Positions 52,197-61,321 of a stretch of 64,000 bases of DNA are shown here, in pieces. The notes under the pieces were generated by a model, which was not told the DNA's origin, did no database searches, and saw only the letters and a list, made by a program, of their open reading frames with translations. This stretch comes from Rhabdobacter roseus (lineage in GTDB: Bacteria > Bacteroidota > Bacteroidia > Cytophagales > Spirosomataceae), in the NCBI RefSeq assembly GCF_014202275.1, contig NZ_JACHGF010000001.1:1037168-1101167 (forward strand), in the 5' to 3' direction. Both the position numbers and the translations under genes were made by a program. How positions within the stretch are numbered: position 1 is the first letter of the stretch; every line of letters starts with the position of its first letter.

Positions 52197-54317
52197 ATGA
52201 GTACACTGACCATACCTTCCAACTATCAGTACGTCAATAACTACTGGGACGAAGCCCACGCCGCCAGCCTGGCCGGTGACGAAGTAGCGCTGCTGCTTTA
52301 CCGCTCCAACATGCTGGGCCGCGACCTGCGCATCACCAACTACGGCGGGGGCAATACCAGCGTCAAAACCCAGGAGGTGGACCCCATCACGGGTGAGAAA
52401 GTACCCGTGATGTGGATCAAAGGCTCGGGCGGAGACATAGGTACCCTCACGCGCAAGGGCCTGGCCGGCCTGTACCACGACCGCCTCGTGGCGCTCAAAA
52501 ACCGGTACCTGGGCCTGGAGTTTGAAGACGAAATGGTAGGGCTGTTTGGGTACTGCATGTTCGATCTCAACTCGGCCGCACCTTCCATCGACACGCCGCT
52601 GCACGCTTTTGTACCGCACGTACACGTAGACCACCTGCACCCCGACGCCCTCATTGCCATCGCGGCTTCCAAAGACGGCGAGGCCATTGCCAAGGAAATT
52701 TGGGGAGAGAAAGTAGAGTGGGTACCCTGGCAGCGTCCGGGCTTCGACCTGGGGCTACAAATCGAAGCGTGCTTTGAGCGTAATCCGGGCGTGGAGGTGA
52801 TCATCCTGGGCGGGCACGGGCTCTTTACCTGGGGCGCTACGGCGCAGGAGTGCTACTTCAACAGCCTCAACGCCATCGAGAAAGCCTCGGCTTACCTGAA
52901 CGAAAACTACGGCAAAAAACGCCCCATATTTGGTGGCATGAAAGTAGCCAGCCACGAGCCCGCCACGCGCCAGAGCATGGCCGCCGCGCTGGCACCTTAC
53001 CTGCGCGGGTACTGCTCGCAGTTCCGGTCCATGGTGGGCCACTTTACCGACGACGAGCGGGTACTTGAATTTATCAACTCCAACGATCTGGAAAAACTGG
53101 CACCGCTCGGTACCAGCTGCCCTGACCACTTCCTGCGTACGAAGATTCGCCCGCTGGTTTTGGACGATATGGCCGAGGGTAGTTTGGAAAAACCCGAGGA
53201 GCTACGCAGCTACCTGGACGGGAAAATAGAAGCCTACCGCGCCGACTACACCGCCTACTACGAGCGCTGCAAGCGCGCCAACAGCCCCGCCGTACGCGAC
53301 CCCAATCCGGTGGTTTTTCTGTGGCCCGGCGTGGGGATGTTTACCTTTGCCAAAGACAAACAAACCGCCCGCGTTGCCGCTGAGTTTTATACCAACGCCA
53401 TCAACGTGATGAAGGGCGCGGAAGCCGTGAGCGAGTACGTGGCCCTGCCCGAGCAGGAGGCCTTCGACATCGAGTACTGGCTGCTCGAAGAAGCCAAGCT
53501 CCAGCGGATGCCCAAGCCCAAATCGCTTTCCGGAAAAATTGCGCTCGTGACGGGCGGAACGGGCGGTATTGGGCAGGCGATTGCCGAGGAGCTGATGCGA
53601 GAGGGAGCCGTGGCCGTCCTGGCCGACCGCGACCGGCTCGAAGAAACCCAAACCGGAGTAGCCAAAACCTACGGCAAGGATAACGTACGGGCCACGGCCA
53701 TCGACGTGACCCAGCCCGACGCCGTGGCCGAGGCCATCAAGCAAACGGTACTGGCCTACGGCGGCGTAGACATCGTCATCAACTGCGCCGGTATTTCTAT
53801 CTCCAAAGCCCTGGAAGATACCACCCTTCAGGATTGGGACCGCCTGCAGGATATTCTGGTCAAAGGACAATTCCTGGTATCACAACAGGCCGTGGAGGTA
53901 CTTCGCAAGCAAGGAACCGGCGGCGATATTGTCAACATTGCGAGTAAAAATGCCCTCTTCGCGGGCCCCAACAACGTAGGCTACGGTACCGCCAAGGCGG
54001 CCCAACTCCACATGAGCCGCTTGCTGGCCGCCGAGCTGGGCAAAGATAAGATCCGGGTGAATACCGTCAACCCCGACGCCGTACTGCGCAACAGCAAGAT
54101 CTGGGAAGGCGAGTGGGCCGCTGGCCGCGCCAAAGCCTACGGCGTGTCGGTGGAGGAGCTCCCGGCACTCTACGCCAAACGTACCATCCTGAACGAGGAA
54201 ATCCTGCCCGAAGATATCGCCACCGCCGTGCGCGTATTTGTGGATGGCAGCCTGGGTAAGTCCACGGGTAACGTCCTGAACGTGGACGGCGGCTTCGCGC
54301 CGAGCTTTGTACGATAA
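52197..54317 (+). CDS. rhaEW: Bifunctional rhamnulose-1-phosphate aldolase / lactaldehyde dehydrogenase
   Basis: 706 residues from MSTLTIPSNYQYV; the GTG 39 bases earlier is less likely. Residues ~1-440 are a class II aldolase domain with metal His pair in HAFVPHVHVDHLHPDALIAIA and HGLFTWG. Residues ~455-706 are a short-chain dehydrogenase with VTGGTGGIGQAIAEEL, NCAGIS and catalytic YGTAK. It splits rhamnulose-1-phosphate to DHAP and L-lactaldehyde and oxidises the latter to lactate. First gene of the rhamnose operon. Confidence 0.93.
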   Translation: MSTLTIPSNYQYVNNYWDEAHAASLAGDEVALLLYRSNMLGRDLRITNYGGGNTSVKTQEVDPITGEKVPVMWIKGSGGDIGTLTRKGLAGLYHDRLVALKNRYLGLEFEDEMVGLFGYCMFDLNSAAPSIDTPLHAFVPHVHVDHLHPDALIAIAASKDGEAIAKEIWGEKVEWVPWQRPGFDLGLQIEACFERNPGVEVIILGGHGLFTWGATAQECYFNSLNAIEKASAYLNENYGKKRPIFGGMKVASHEPATRQSMAAALAPYLRGYCSQFRSMVGHFTDDERVLEFINSNDLEKLAPLGTSCPDHFLRTKIRPLVLDDMAEGSLEKPEELRSYLDGKIEAYRADYTAYYERCKRANSPAVRDPNPVVFLWPGVGMFTFAKDKQTARVAAEFYTNAINVMKGAEAVSEYVALPEQEAFDIEYWLLEEAKLQRMPKPKSLSGKIALVTGGTGGIGQAIAEELMREGAVAVLADRDRLEETQTGVAKTYGKDNVRATAIDVTQPDAVAEAIKQTVLAYGGVDIVINCAGISISKALEDTTLQDWDRLQDILVKGQFLVSQQAVEVLRKQGTGGDIVNIASKNALFAGPNNVGYGTAKAAQLHMSRLLAAELGKDKIRVNTVNPDAVLRNSKIWEGEWAAGRAKAYGVSVEELPALYAKRTILNEEILPEDIATAVRVFVDGSLGKSTGNVLNVDGGFAPSFVR

Positions 54318-54487
54318 ATGCGTTTTAACGAAGGTACCTATCGGCAGTGAAGCCGTACTTCACATCCGGTGGGTACCTTTTATGCAGGTACCTGGCTTCT
54401 CTCCGGTAGTACTTGGTACTTTGCGCGGGTTTGGTTAGCTTGGGCCAGGATTTTATAGCTTTTCTCCCACCACCATCCCAAGTACCT

Positions 54488-54802
54488 ATGGCCCGTCATG
54501 CTTTTAAAATGTACCTCTTTGAAGGGAAAGCCGAGGAGTACAAGCGGCGACACGACGCCCTCTGGCCCGACCTGCAGTCGCTACTCAAGGACAGCGGCAT
54601 CAGCCAGTATTCTATTTTTCTGGACGAAGCTACCCACACGCTATTTGGCGTGATGGAGGTGGCCGACGAAGTAAAACGAACCGAGCTACCCAACCACCCG
54701 GTGATGAAAGAGTGGTGGACCTACATGAAAGACCTCATGGAAACCAACCCCGACGAGTCGCCGGTGAGTGTTCCTCTGCGGGAGGTATTTTTTATGCCCT
54801 GA
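54488..54802 (+). CDS. rhaM: L-rhamnose mutarotase
   Basis: 104 residues starting MARHAFKMYLFEGKAEEYKRRHDALWPDL, the RhaM signature (MYL..G...EY..RH..LWPEL). Catalytic His is expected in RRHDALWP; SQYSIFLDE and VMKEWWTYMKDLME are further family segments. It interconverts alpha- and beta-L-rhamnose, feeding the isomerase. The Met at 54488 gives the normal length; an upstream start at 54413 is not conserved. Confidence 0.94.
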   Translation: MARHAFKMYLFEGKAEEYKRRHDALWPDLQSLLKDSGISQYSIFLDEATHTLFGVMEVADEVKRTELPNHPVMKEWWTYMKDLMETNPDESPVSVPLREVFFMP

Positions 54803-54860
54803 GTAGCGGCAGGCCGCCAGCACTGCCAAACCTTTGGTGCTGGACGTGGTTAACGATATT

Positions 54861-55556
54861 ATGAAAAAGTACCTACTGATCCTGCTGGTGGCTTTTGTGG
54901 CGTGCCACCGGCCCCACTACGCCAGCCTAAGTACCCCCTGGACGCCCAACTACGCGCTGGATCGTTTTGAGGGCGAAATCAAAAACTTTGAAGCCCAGGA
55001 TGCCGCCAAAATGCCCGCTCCGAGTGGCATTGTGCTCACGGGTAGTTCAAGTTTTAAGTACTGGAAAACGGCTGAGCAGGATTTGGCCCCGCTGCCGGTG
55101 ATCAACCGCGGCTTTGGTGGCTCCACGCTGTCGGAGGTACTTCACTACGCCGACCGCGCCATTCTGAAGTACCAGCCGAAGACCGTCGTGATTTACTGCG
55201 AGAACGACCTCTTCATGCCTGAGCCTAAAAGCGCCGAGCAAACCCGCGACGCTTACGTGGCACTCACGAAGCATATCCGCGCCAAACTACCCCACGCGCA
55301 GCTGTACTACGTAGCCATGAAACCCTCACCTTCGCGTTGGGACCGCCGGGAGGAGGTACAGCGGACCAACGAGCTCATCAAAGCGTTTGTGCGGTCGGAT
55401 AAACGACACGAGTACGTGGATGTGTGGCCGGTGATGCTGAAAGATGGCCGCCCCGACGGGCGTATTTTTGTCAAAGACAGCCTGCACATGAACGCCGAAG
55501 GGTACCGCCGCTGGACCCAGGTACTTAAACCGATTTTGGAGAAAGATACAAAATAA
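54861..55556 (+). CDS. SGNH/GDSL-family lipoprotein hydrolase
   Basis: 231 residues starting MKKYLLILLVAFVACHRPHY (lipobox VAFVAC). SGNH blocks: I GIVLTGSSSF (catalytic Ser), II NRGFGGSTLSE (Gly), III YCENDLF (Asn), V VKDSLHMNAEG (Asp-x-x-His). It is a surface or periplasmic esterase/lipase-like hydrolase. Its place between rhaM and rhaI suggests deacetylation of rhamnose-containing polysaccharide or glycan before uptake, which is inference. Confidence 0.85.
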   Translation: MKKYLLILLVAFVACHRPHYASLSTPWTPNYALDRFEGEIKNFEAQDAAKMPAPSGIVLTGSSSFKYWKTAEQDLAPLPVINRGFGGSTLSEVLHYADRAILKYQPKTVVIYCENDLFMPEPKSAEQTRDAYVALTKHIRAKLPHAQLYYVAMKPSPSRWDRREEVQRTNELIKAFVRSDKRHEYVDVWPVMLKDGRPDGRIFVKDSLHMNAEGYRRWTQVLKPILEKDTK

Positions 55557-55588
55557 AGAAAACGTCATTTCTAAGCCCATTCACGCTC

Positions 55589-56875
55589 ATGATCACCCAA
55601 GAACAAATCCAAGACCATAACTACCACCTGGTAGCGGAGCACGAATTCAAGTGGGGCCACCTGGCCGAAAGCCTGGCCCGTCAGGGGCATCATCCCGACG
55701 CCGTACTTAAAAAAGTAGCCGATTTTCAGGTAGCCATTCCGAGCTGGGCACTGGGTACCGGCGGTACGCGCTTCGGTCGGTTCCCGATTGGTGGTGAGCC
55801 GCGAAACTTGGAAGAGAAAATCGAAGACGTAGGGTTGATCCACGCCCTCAACCGCTCTTCCAATAGTATTTCGCTGCATATTCCCTGGGACATTCCTGCC
55901 GACGTGCAGGCCATTCAGGACCTGCTCATGCAACATGGCCTGGCCATTGACTCCGTCAACTCCAATACCTTTCAGGACCAAAAGGACCAAGCGCATTCCT
56001 ACAAATTCGGCTCGCTATGCCATACCGAAGCCGCCGTGCGCAAGCAGGCGGTGGATCATAACATCGAGGTAGCGCAGTACGGGCAAGCCCTGGGCGACGA
56101 ATGCAAAACCCTGACGGTGTGGTTGGCCGACGGCTCCAATTTTCCCGGTCAACACCATTTTCGGCGGGCCTACCAGCGCACGCTGGACTCCCTCACGGCC
56201 ATTTACGAAGCCTTGCCCGCCGACTGGACTCTGCTGGTAGAATACAAACCCTACGAGCCCAATTTTTATTCGATGGTCATTCCCGATTGGGGTACTTCGT
56301 ACAGCCTGTGCCAGCAAATCGGCGAGCGGGCGCAGGTACTGGTGGATCTGGGCCACCACCTACCTAACACCAACATTGAGCAGATCGTGGGCCGCCTGAT
56401 GCACTTCGGCCGCCTGGGGGGCTTCCATTTCAACGGCTCCATGTACGGCGACGACGACCTCACCACCGGCTCCATCAAGCCTTACCAGCTGTTCCTGATT
56501 TTTTGTGAGCTGGTGCAAGGCATGGATGACCCCAGCGTGCTCAACCCCGCCCTGGCCTGGATGATCGACGCCAGCCACAATACCAAAGATCCCATCGAAG
56601 ACCTGCTGCAATCCGTACAAGCCATCAAAACGGCTTACGCCAAAGCCCTGCTGGTGGATACCGAGGCGCTCTTTGCCGCCCAGGAACGCAACGACGTACA
56701 GCAAGCCCAGGCGATCCTGGAAGACGCCTTCCAGACCGACGTCAGGGCGCTGGTGGCCGAATCTCGTCGTCAAAGCAGCGGTGCCCTTCAGCCCATTGAA
56801 CTGTACCGGAAATTAGCGCTTCGGGATAGCCGCATCGAGTCGAGAGGCCGGTATGCGGTGGCTACGGGCCTATAA
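55589..56875 (+). CDS. rhaI: L-rhamnose isomerase (RhaI-type sugar isomerase)
   Basis: 428 residues with a TIM-barrel sugar-phosphate-isomerase-like fold. Segments LVEYKPYEPNFYSMVIPDWGTSY (metal Glu), VLVDLGHHLPNTNIEQIVGRL (Asp, His) and GGFHFNGSMYGDDDLTTGS (Asn/Asp) match the RhaI/Pseudomonas stutzeri-type isomerase rather than RhaA. It converts L-rhamnose to L-rhamnulose with Mn or Zn. Followed 100 bases later by the kinase gene. Confidence 0.92.
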   Translation: MITQEQIQDHNYHLVAEHEFKWGHLAESLARQGHHPDAVLKKVADFQVAIPSWALGTGGTRFGRFPIGGEPRNLEEKIEDVGLIHALNRSSNSISLHIPWDIPADVQAIQDLLMQHGLAIDSVNSNTFQDQKDQAHSYKFGSLCHTEAAVRKQAVDHNIEVAQYGQALGDECKTLTVWLADGSNFPGQHHFRRAYQRTLDSLTAIYEALPADWTLLVEYKPYEPNFYSMVIPDWGTSYSLCQQIGERAQVLVDLGHHLPNTNIEQIVGRLMHFGRLGGFHFNGSMYGDDDLTTGSIKPYQLFLIFCELVQGMDDPSVLNPALAWMIDASHNTKDPIEDLLQSVQAIKTAYAKALLVDTEALFAAQERNDVQQAQAILEDAFQTDVRALVAESRRQSSGALQPIELYRKLALRDSRIESRGRYAVATGL

Positions 56876-56975
56876 ATCCTGCTATGACAGCGTAGAAGTA
56901 GGTGGATATTGGGGCAAATTGCTAAATTGCCTCAGAAATTAGTACGGACATTAATCGGTGGTCTAGTAGAAAAGC

Positions 56976-58322
56976 ATGAACGTAACAGCGGTATTTGATA
57001 TTGGGCGTACGAATAAGAAGTGCGCTCTGTTCGACGAGAAGAATAATCTGGTAGAAGAATTCAATGAGGTGTTGCCCGAAACCCTGGACCCGGACGGCTT
57101 TCCCTGCGAAGATATTTCTCTGCTGACGGCTTGGGTAAAAGACCACTGGTCTGCCCTGAAAAGCAACGATAAGTACCAGATCAGGGCCGTGAATGTAGCG
57201 GCCTACGGAGCCAGCCTGGTACACCTGGATGCCCACGACCAGGTCGTTACACCCCTTTATTCGTACCTCAAGCCCGTACCTAAGGATATTTCGGCGAAGT
57301 TTTACAGTACCTACGGCGATCCGGTCCGGATCGCACTGCAGACGGCCTCGCCCGTGCTGGGTATGCTGAACTCCGGCATGCAGCTGTACTGGATCAAGCA
57401 CACGCAGCCGGAAGTGTATGCACGTATAAAAACGACCCTTCACCTGCCGCAGTACATTTCGTTTTTACTGACGGGCCGCAAAGTCAGCGACTTTACCTCC
57501 ATTGGCTGCCATACGGCGCTATGGAGCTACGAAATGATGGACTACCACGAGTGGGTCAAGGAGGAAGGCTTTCACCGGGTGCTGGCCCCCATGCTGGCTG
57601 CCTCCTCGACGCTCATTCACGACGGTCCGAGTGTGATCCAATCGGGCTTCGGCCTGCACGATAGCTCCTCGGCCCTGGTACCTTACCGCATGGCTTTCAA
57701 GGAGCCCTTCATCCTGCTCTCGACGGGTACCTGGTGCATCAACCTGAATCCCTTCTTGTCGCGCCCGCTGACGGGCGATCAGCTCAGCCGAGACTGCCTG
57801 CACTTCATGACGCCCGAGGGAAGTGGGGTAAAAGCGTCAAGGGTATTTTTGGGGCAGGAGCACGAGTACCAGGTGGCCCGCATTGCGGAGTACTTCCGCG
57901 TAGCGCCCGATTTTTATAAAACCGTAGCGTTCAACCCGGCCTACCTGGTGGCTGATACGCCGCCCTTCTATCCGGCCCGCATGAAAGGAAACGGACCCTT
58001 CCCGGATTCGCCGCAGGAGCCCTGGCAGGTGAGCGCCTTTGCCTCTCCCGAAGCCGCCTACCACCACCTGATGGTGGGGCTGACGGAGATCGAAGCGGCT
58101 TCCCTGCAACTGATCGGTGTAAATGAGGTACCTACGCTCTTTGTGGACGGTGGCTTTGCCCGCAACGACATTTTTACGCAGTTGCTGGCCCGGCGCTTTC
58201 CCAACCACCAGGTGTATTCGGCGGAGCTTCCTTACGCTACAGCCCTGGGAGCGGCCCTACACGTCACACGCCCGCAGTCGTTTGAGTTTCCGGGTACCAT
58301 CCGGCAGGTCATTCCGCAGTAA
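56976..58322 (+). CDS. rhaB: Rhamnulokinase-like FGGY carbohydrate kinase
   Basis: 448 residues. N-terminal FGGY lobe begins AVFDIGRTNKKCALFDEKNN (phosphate 1 loop), with VNVAAYGASLVHLD and MLNSGMQLYWIKHTQPEVYARIKTTLHLPQYISFLLTG. The C-terminal lobe has LSTGTWCINLNPF and VDGGFARNDIFTQLLARRFPNHQVY (adenosine motif). It phosphorylates L-rhamnulose at O1. Family members at this position in Bacteroidota rhamnose operons are RhaB-like even though similarity to E. coli RhaB is modest. Confidence 0.88.
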   Translation: MNVTAVFDIGRTNKKCALFDEKNNLVEEFNEVLPETLDPDGFPCEDISLLTAWVKDHWSALKSNDKYQIRAVNVAAYGASLVHLDAHDQVVTPLYSYLKPVPKDISAKFYSTYGDPVRIALQTASPVLGMLNSGMQLYWIKHTQPEVYARIKTTLHLPQYISFLLTGRKVSDFTSIGCHTALWSYEMMDYHEWVKEEGFHRVLAPMLAASSTLIHDGPSVIQSGFGLHDSSSALVPYRMAFKEPFILLSTGTWCINLNPFLSRPLTGDQLSRDCLHFMTPEGSGVKASRVFLGQEHEYQVARIAEYFRVAPDFYKTVAFNPAYLVADTPPFYPARMKGNGPFPDSPQEPWQVSAFASPEAAYHHLMVGLTEIEAASLQLIGVNEVPTLFVDGGFARNDIFTQLLARRFPNHQVYSAELPYATALGAALHVTRPQSFEFPGTIRQVIPQ

Positions 58323-58364
58323 TTTAATTATTTGTCCCGCTGTAAAGAGGGCTTAATAAATTGG

Positions 58365-58395
58365 ATAAGCCACCCAACCGGGTGGCTTATTTTTG
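58365..58395 (+). terminator. Terminator of the rhamnose operon
   Basis: ataagccaccc / gggtggcttat form an 11-bp stem with loop aacc, followed by ttttg, 43 bases after the rhaB stop. Confidence 0.85.
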
Positions 58396-58477
58396 TTCTA
58401 GAATGTAGCAAAGTACCCCTTCTATCTTTTCCAAGCCTCCTAAGATTATACTTTATCAAAAAATAACCACTTTTCTC

Positions 58478-58529
58478 TTGTTATTTGTATTTTTAATTCT
58501 ACATTTGTAGAGTACATTCTAATATTGTA
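58478..58529 (+). promoter_or_regulatory. Promoter with overlapping BlaI-type operator
   Basis: TTG (58478-58480), 19-base spacer and TACATTTG (58500-58507) form the promoter. The palindrome tctacatttgtaga (58498-58511) covers the -7 box, and a looser TACA...TGTA-like site (58513-58529, tacattctaatattgta) follows. BlaI/MecI repressors bind TACA/TGTA dyads, so autorepression by the product of the next gene is likely. Confidence 0.6.
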
Positions 58530-58535
58530 GACGAA

Positions 58536-58907
58536 ATGAAGCTCACCGAAGCTGAAGTACTGCTGATGCATCACCTGTGGCAACTGGATAAAGCCTTTAT
58601 GAAAGACTTGCTGGATGCCTACCCGGACCCTAAGCCCGCGCCAACTACCGTGGCTACTTTGCTCAAGCGCATGATCAACAAGGGCTTCGTGGCCTACCGC
58701 GAATACGGCAACTCCCGCGAGTACTACCCGCTGGTGAAGAAGGAGGCGTACTTTTCCAACCAGATGGCGGGGCTGATCACTGATTTTTTTGACGATTCGG
58801 CGGGCCAGTTTGCTTCCTACTTTGCGGCTTCGGCCAACCTAAGTACCTCCGAGCTGGAAGATTTGAAAAACATCATCGACCAACAACTCCAAAAGAAAAA
58901 GCCATGA
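58536..58907 (+). CDS. BlaI/MecI/CopY family transcriptional repressor
   Basis: 123 residues. Winged helix with KLTEAEVLLMHHLWQLDKAFMKDLLDAYPDPKPAPTTVATLLKRMINKGFVAYREYGNSREYYPLVKK, the BlaI signature, then a C-terminal dimerisation helix (SNQMAGLITDFFDDSAGQFASYF). It represses its own operon until the membrane protease encoded next (4-base overlap) inactivates it. Confidence 0.93.
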   Translation: MKLTEAEVLLMHHLWQLDKAFMKDLLDAYPDPKPAPTTVATLLKRMINKGFVAYREYGNSREYYPLVKKEAYFSNQMAGLITDFFDDSAGQFASYFAASANLSTSELEDLKNIIDQQLQKKKP

Positions 58908-60304
58908 TCCTGTACCTGCTGAAAGTTACGCTTTGCTCGGCCTGTCTGCTGCTTTTCTATCGGCTGGTGCTGGAGCGGGAAAAGCTGCTCCGGTTCAAGC
59001 GGTTTTTTCTGCTGGGTAGTTTGGTGGTATCGGTGGGGCTGCCGCTCATTCCGCTGGAGATTCTGCTAGATGAGCCCGTTTTTGACCATCCGGCCGACGC
59101 TCCCATGCATCTCGTCGACGGCTCGCCGGTACCCTATACCGTAAAGATCCTGCCCGAGTCGCTGGGGCCGAAGGGCCTCCCGTGGATGGACGGGCTGGGG
59201 ACTTTATACCTGCTGGTGAGCGGGGTACTTTTGGTGCGTTTCGGTAAAAACATAAGCGGCCTGCTGAGTCGGGCTCGCCGTCATGGGTTTGAAGTAGAGC
59301 CGGGGGTAAAAGTCGTGTTGCTAAGCCCACCGACGAGCCCGCACAGTTTTCTGAACTGCATTTTTTTGAACGAAGCCGACTACCGGCAAGGTGCCATCGA
59401 GCGCGAGATCTTACTCCACGAAGGTACCCACGTGCGTCAGCGCCACAGTCTGGATGTCCTTTTTATCGAGCTCCTGAAAGTTGTTTTTTGGTTCAACCCG
59501 GCCTTTTACTTCTACCGCCACGCCATCGTGCTCAACCACGAGTTTCTGGCCGACGAAGCCGTGCTGCGGGCTTGCCGGGATGTGCCTTCTTACCAGTACC
59601 TGCTGCTCCAAAAGGCCATTGGCCCGGCGCAGCTGCCTTTTAGTAGTACGTTCAACTATTCCTTCACCAAAAAAAGATTCATCATGATGACCAAACACAC
59701 ATCCCGTACCCGCGCCTGGCTGGCACAAGTGTCCGTATTGCCTTTGCTGGTAGTAGCCGTTTTTATGTTTAGTGATTTATCATTGGCCCAGATCGCCCCG
59801 CCGCCCCCACCGGTGGAGGTTTCGGGAGATTTGGTGAAGGAGTATAATACACTGATTCAAAAGTATGTAGGAGAGAAAGGGGGGGCTTCCCGACCACAGG
59901 GGCCTTCGGTCGAGGATGCGGAAAAGATGCAAACCTTACTGGCATATATGAGTGAAGAGCAGAAGGAATCGTTGGAGTATCTATTACGTGGGCCGATAGG
60001 TCCTTTGCCGCGCATCACGCCTACGGATGCAGACTATGAGAAGTACAAAAATCCAGCAATGTATGGCGTGTGGATTGACAATAAAAAGGTACCTAATACC
60101 GAGCTCAATAAATACAAAGCGTCGGATTTTTCTCAGGTCTTTATTAGTAAGCTTTATGGAAATGCGCAGAAAACCATTGGCTATAAATACAAGTACCAGT
60201 TGGATCTGATGACGACGAAGCACTATGAGGCCTACCGGAAAGAAGCGCAGGAGAACCCGTTGTATATTATTATGCGTAAAGAGATTAGCAAGCCGAAGTC
60301 CTGA
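58904..60304 (+). CDS. M56 family metallopeptidase (BlaR1/MecR1-like)
   Basis: 466 residues. Membrane helices near 1-20, 35-52, 85-105 and 285-305. The zinc-binding motif HEGTH (172-176) and the later ELLKVVFWFNPAFYFYRHAIVLNHEFLADEAVL are characteristic of M56 peptidases. The C-terminal ~160-residue periplasmic part is not a penicillin-binding domain; it starts after LAQIAPPPPPVEVSG and has no recognisable fold. So the signal is unlikely to be a beta-lactam. The gene overlaps the repressor gene by 4 bases. Confidence 0.9.
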   Translation: MILYLLKVTLCSACLLLFYRLVLEREKLLRFKRFFLLGSLVVSVGLPLIPLEILLDEPVFDHPADAPMHLVDGSPVPYTVKILPESLGPKGLPWMDGLGTLYLLVSGVLLVRFGKNISGLLSRARRHGFEVEPGVKVVLLSPPTSPHSFLNCIFLNEADYRQGAIEREILLHEGTHVRQRHSLDVLFIELLKVVFWFNPAFYFYRHAIVLNHEFLADEAVLRACRDVPSYQYLLLQKAIGPAQLPFSSTFNYSFTKKRFIMMTKHTSRTRAWLAQVSVLPLLVVAVFMFSDLSLAQIAPPPPPVEVSGDLVKEYNTLIQKYVGEKGGASRPQGPSVEDAEKMQTLLAYMSEEQKESLEYLLRGPIGPLPRITPTDADYEKYKNPAMYGVWIDNKKVPNTELNKYKASDFSQVFISKLYGNAQKTIGYKYKYQLDLMTTKHYEAYRKEAQENPLYIIMRKEISKPKS

Positions 60305-60312
60305 ATATCCTG

Positions 60313-60332
60313 GGTCTGTGTCCTCACAGACC
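60313..60332. repeat. REP palindrome, left copy
   Basis: ggtctgtgtcctcacagacc: 8-bp arms, loop tcct. It is the exact reverse complement of the copy at 61191-61210 on the other side of the transposase gene. It may also terminate the M56 operon. Confidence 0.85.
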
Positions 60333-60416
60333 CACCTTACATTCCTTCATAAAAATACTCTTTTCTAGAGCCAAATGTCTAATTCACAAGCGGTTTGAGG
60401 GTAGACGAATGGCTAT

Positions 60417-60977
60417 TCAAAAGCGGTCTGCATAGTGTGTCAAGATTCCGAAGGCATCAGTGCCCGTTTCATAGAACCCAGCCGATGACCAGTAGTAGTT
60501 TTCGGGGCGATCGGCTAGATTCCAGCGTTCTTGCAAGGGGTTGTTATGCATGTATTCAATCTTTTGCTCGACCTTCTTTTGGGAGTCCATGAGGATGGCC
60601 AACGGGTCGCGCTGCCAAAAGCGGTGGGCCCGCTCGGGATCATCTACTTTGAAGTGAGGTAGTACGGCCGGGTGGTTTGCTTTTAAATCTTTCAAAAACA
60701 GGTGACTGGTAAATTTATTGAAGCTGGCGTACGGTGATTCTTTACCATTAGGAGCGTTCATTTCCCAAACAACGTGCAGATGATTAGGCATGATTACAAA
60801 ACCGTAAATGGCTATGAGCTTTCGCTTTACCAGCTCCTGCCACGATGAAAGAATAATCTCCTTGTACTTGTCCGGTTTGAGCAAAGGTTTCCAATCCTTG
60901 ATGGTATCGGTCCAGAAGTAGACGGCCTTCATCTCCAGCCGCGAATTACGGTACTTACTTTCATGGTGCTTTCTCAT
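60417..60977 (-). CDS. REP-associated tyrosine transposase (RAYT)
   Basis: 186 residues. HUH motif H66-x-H68 (IMPNHLHVVWE) and catalytic Tyr142 in EYMHNNPLQ, with YYWSSAGFY near the C-terminus, define the Y1_Tnp/RAYT family. These single-strand endonucleases recognise and move REP hairpins. Matching palindromes ggtctgtgNNNNcacagacc flank the gene on both sides, as in REPtrons. The protein appears complete, so it may be active. Confidence 0.92.
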   Translation of the reverse strand: MRKHHESKYRNSRLEMKAVYFWTDTIKDWKPLLKPDKYKEIILSSWQELVKRKLIAIYGFVIMPNHLHVVWEMNAPNGKESPYASFNKFTSHLFLKDLKANHPAVLPHFKVDDPERAHRFWQRDPLAILMDSQKKVEQKIEYMHNNPLQERWNLADRPENYYWSSAGFYETGTDAFGILTHYADRF

Positions 60978-61154
60978 AAAAATCTGATTTAGCGCAAGGC
61001 CTTTGAGAAAATCTTACTTGGGATAGATAAAAACGCTGGGCCAAGACAGAAGAGTAAAGGTCTGTGGGTGCAAGGAAGAGAAATCGGTACTGAGGTTTTT
61101 GATCTATGGAGACATGGAGGAGAATGGGGTCTGTGGACCCCCAGGATGAATTTC

Positions 61155-61174
61155 GGTCTGTGGGGACACAGACC
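61155..61174. repeat. REP palindrome, right copy 1
   Basis: ggtctgtggggacacagacc, loop variant ggga, 16 bases before the next copy. Confidence 0.85.
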
Positions 61175-61190
61175 TTGGATGATGAGTTTT

Positions 61191-61210
61191 GGTCTGTGAG
61201 GACACAGACC
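61191..61210. repeat. REP palindrome, right copy 2
   Basis: ggtctgtgaggacacagacc, exact inverse of the left copy, giving an inverted arrangement around the RAYT gene. Confidence 0.85.
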
Positions 61211-61321
61211 TAGGAATGAGGGATCTGCCCTTAAAATGAGTAGGTAAGGTACTTGGGGAAGCTTTAGAGTTTTTTAGAGAATAAATGGTACTTTGTCTTA
61301 CTACTCCAAACCCTCATCTTC

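Larger units (their letters stand above)
60978..61321. other. Intergenic region with degenerate and intact REP palindromes
   Basis: Besides two intact REPs, partial copies start at 61059 (ggtctgtgggtgc), 61101 (gatctatggagac) and 61129 (ggtctgtggaccc). No gene is seen. Confidence 0.65.

Noticed and set aside
52050..52640. Upstream extension of the rhamnose regulator frame
   Set aside because: It runs through the start of the divergent aldolase gene; GntR homology begins at 52049.
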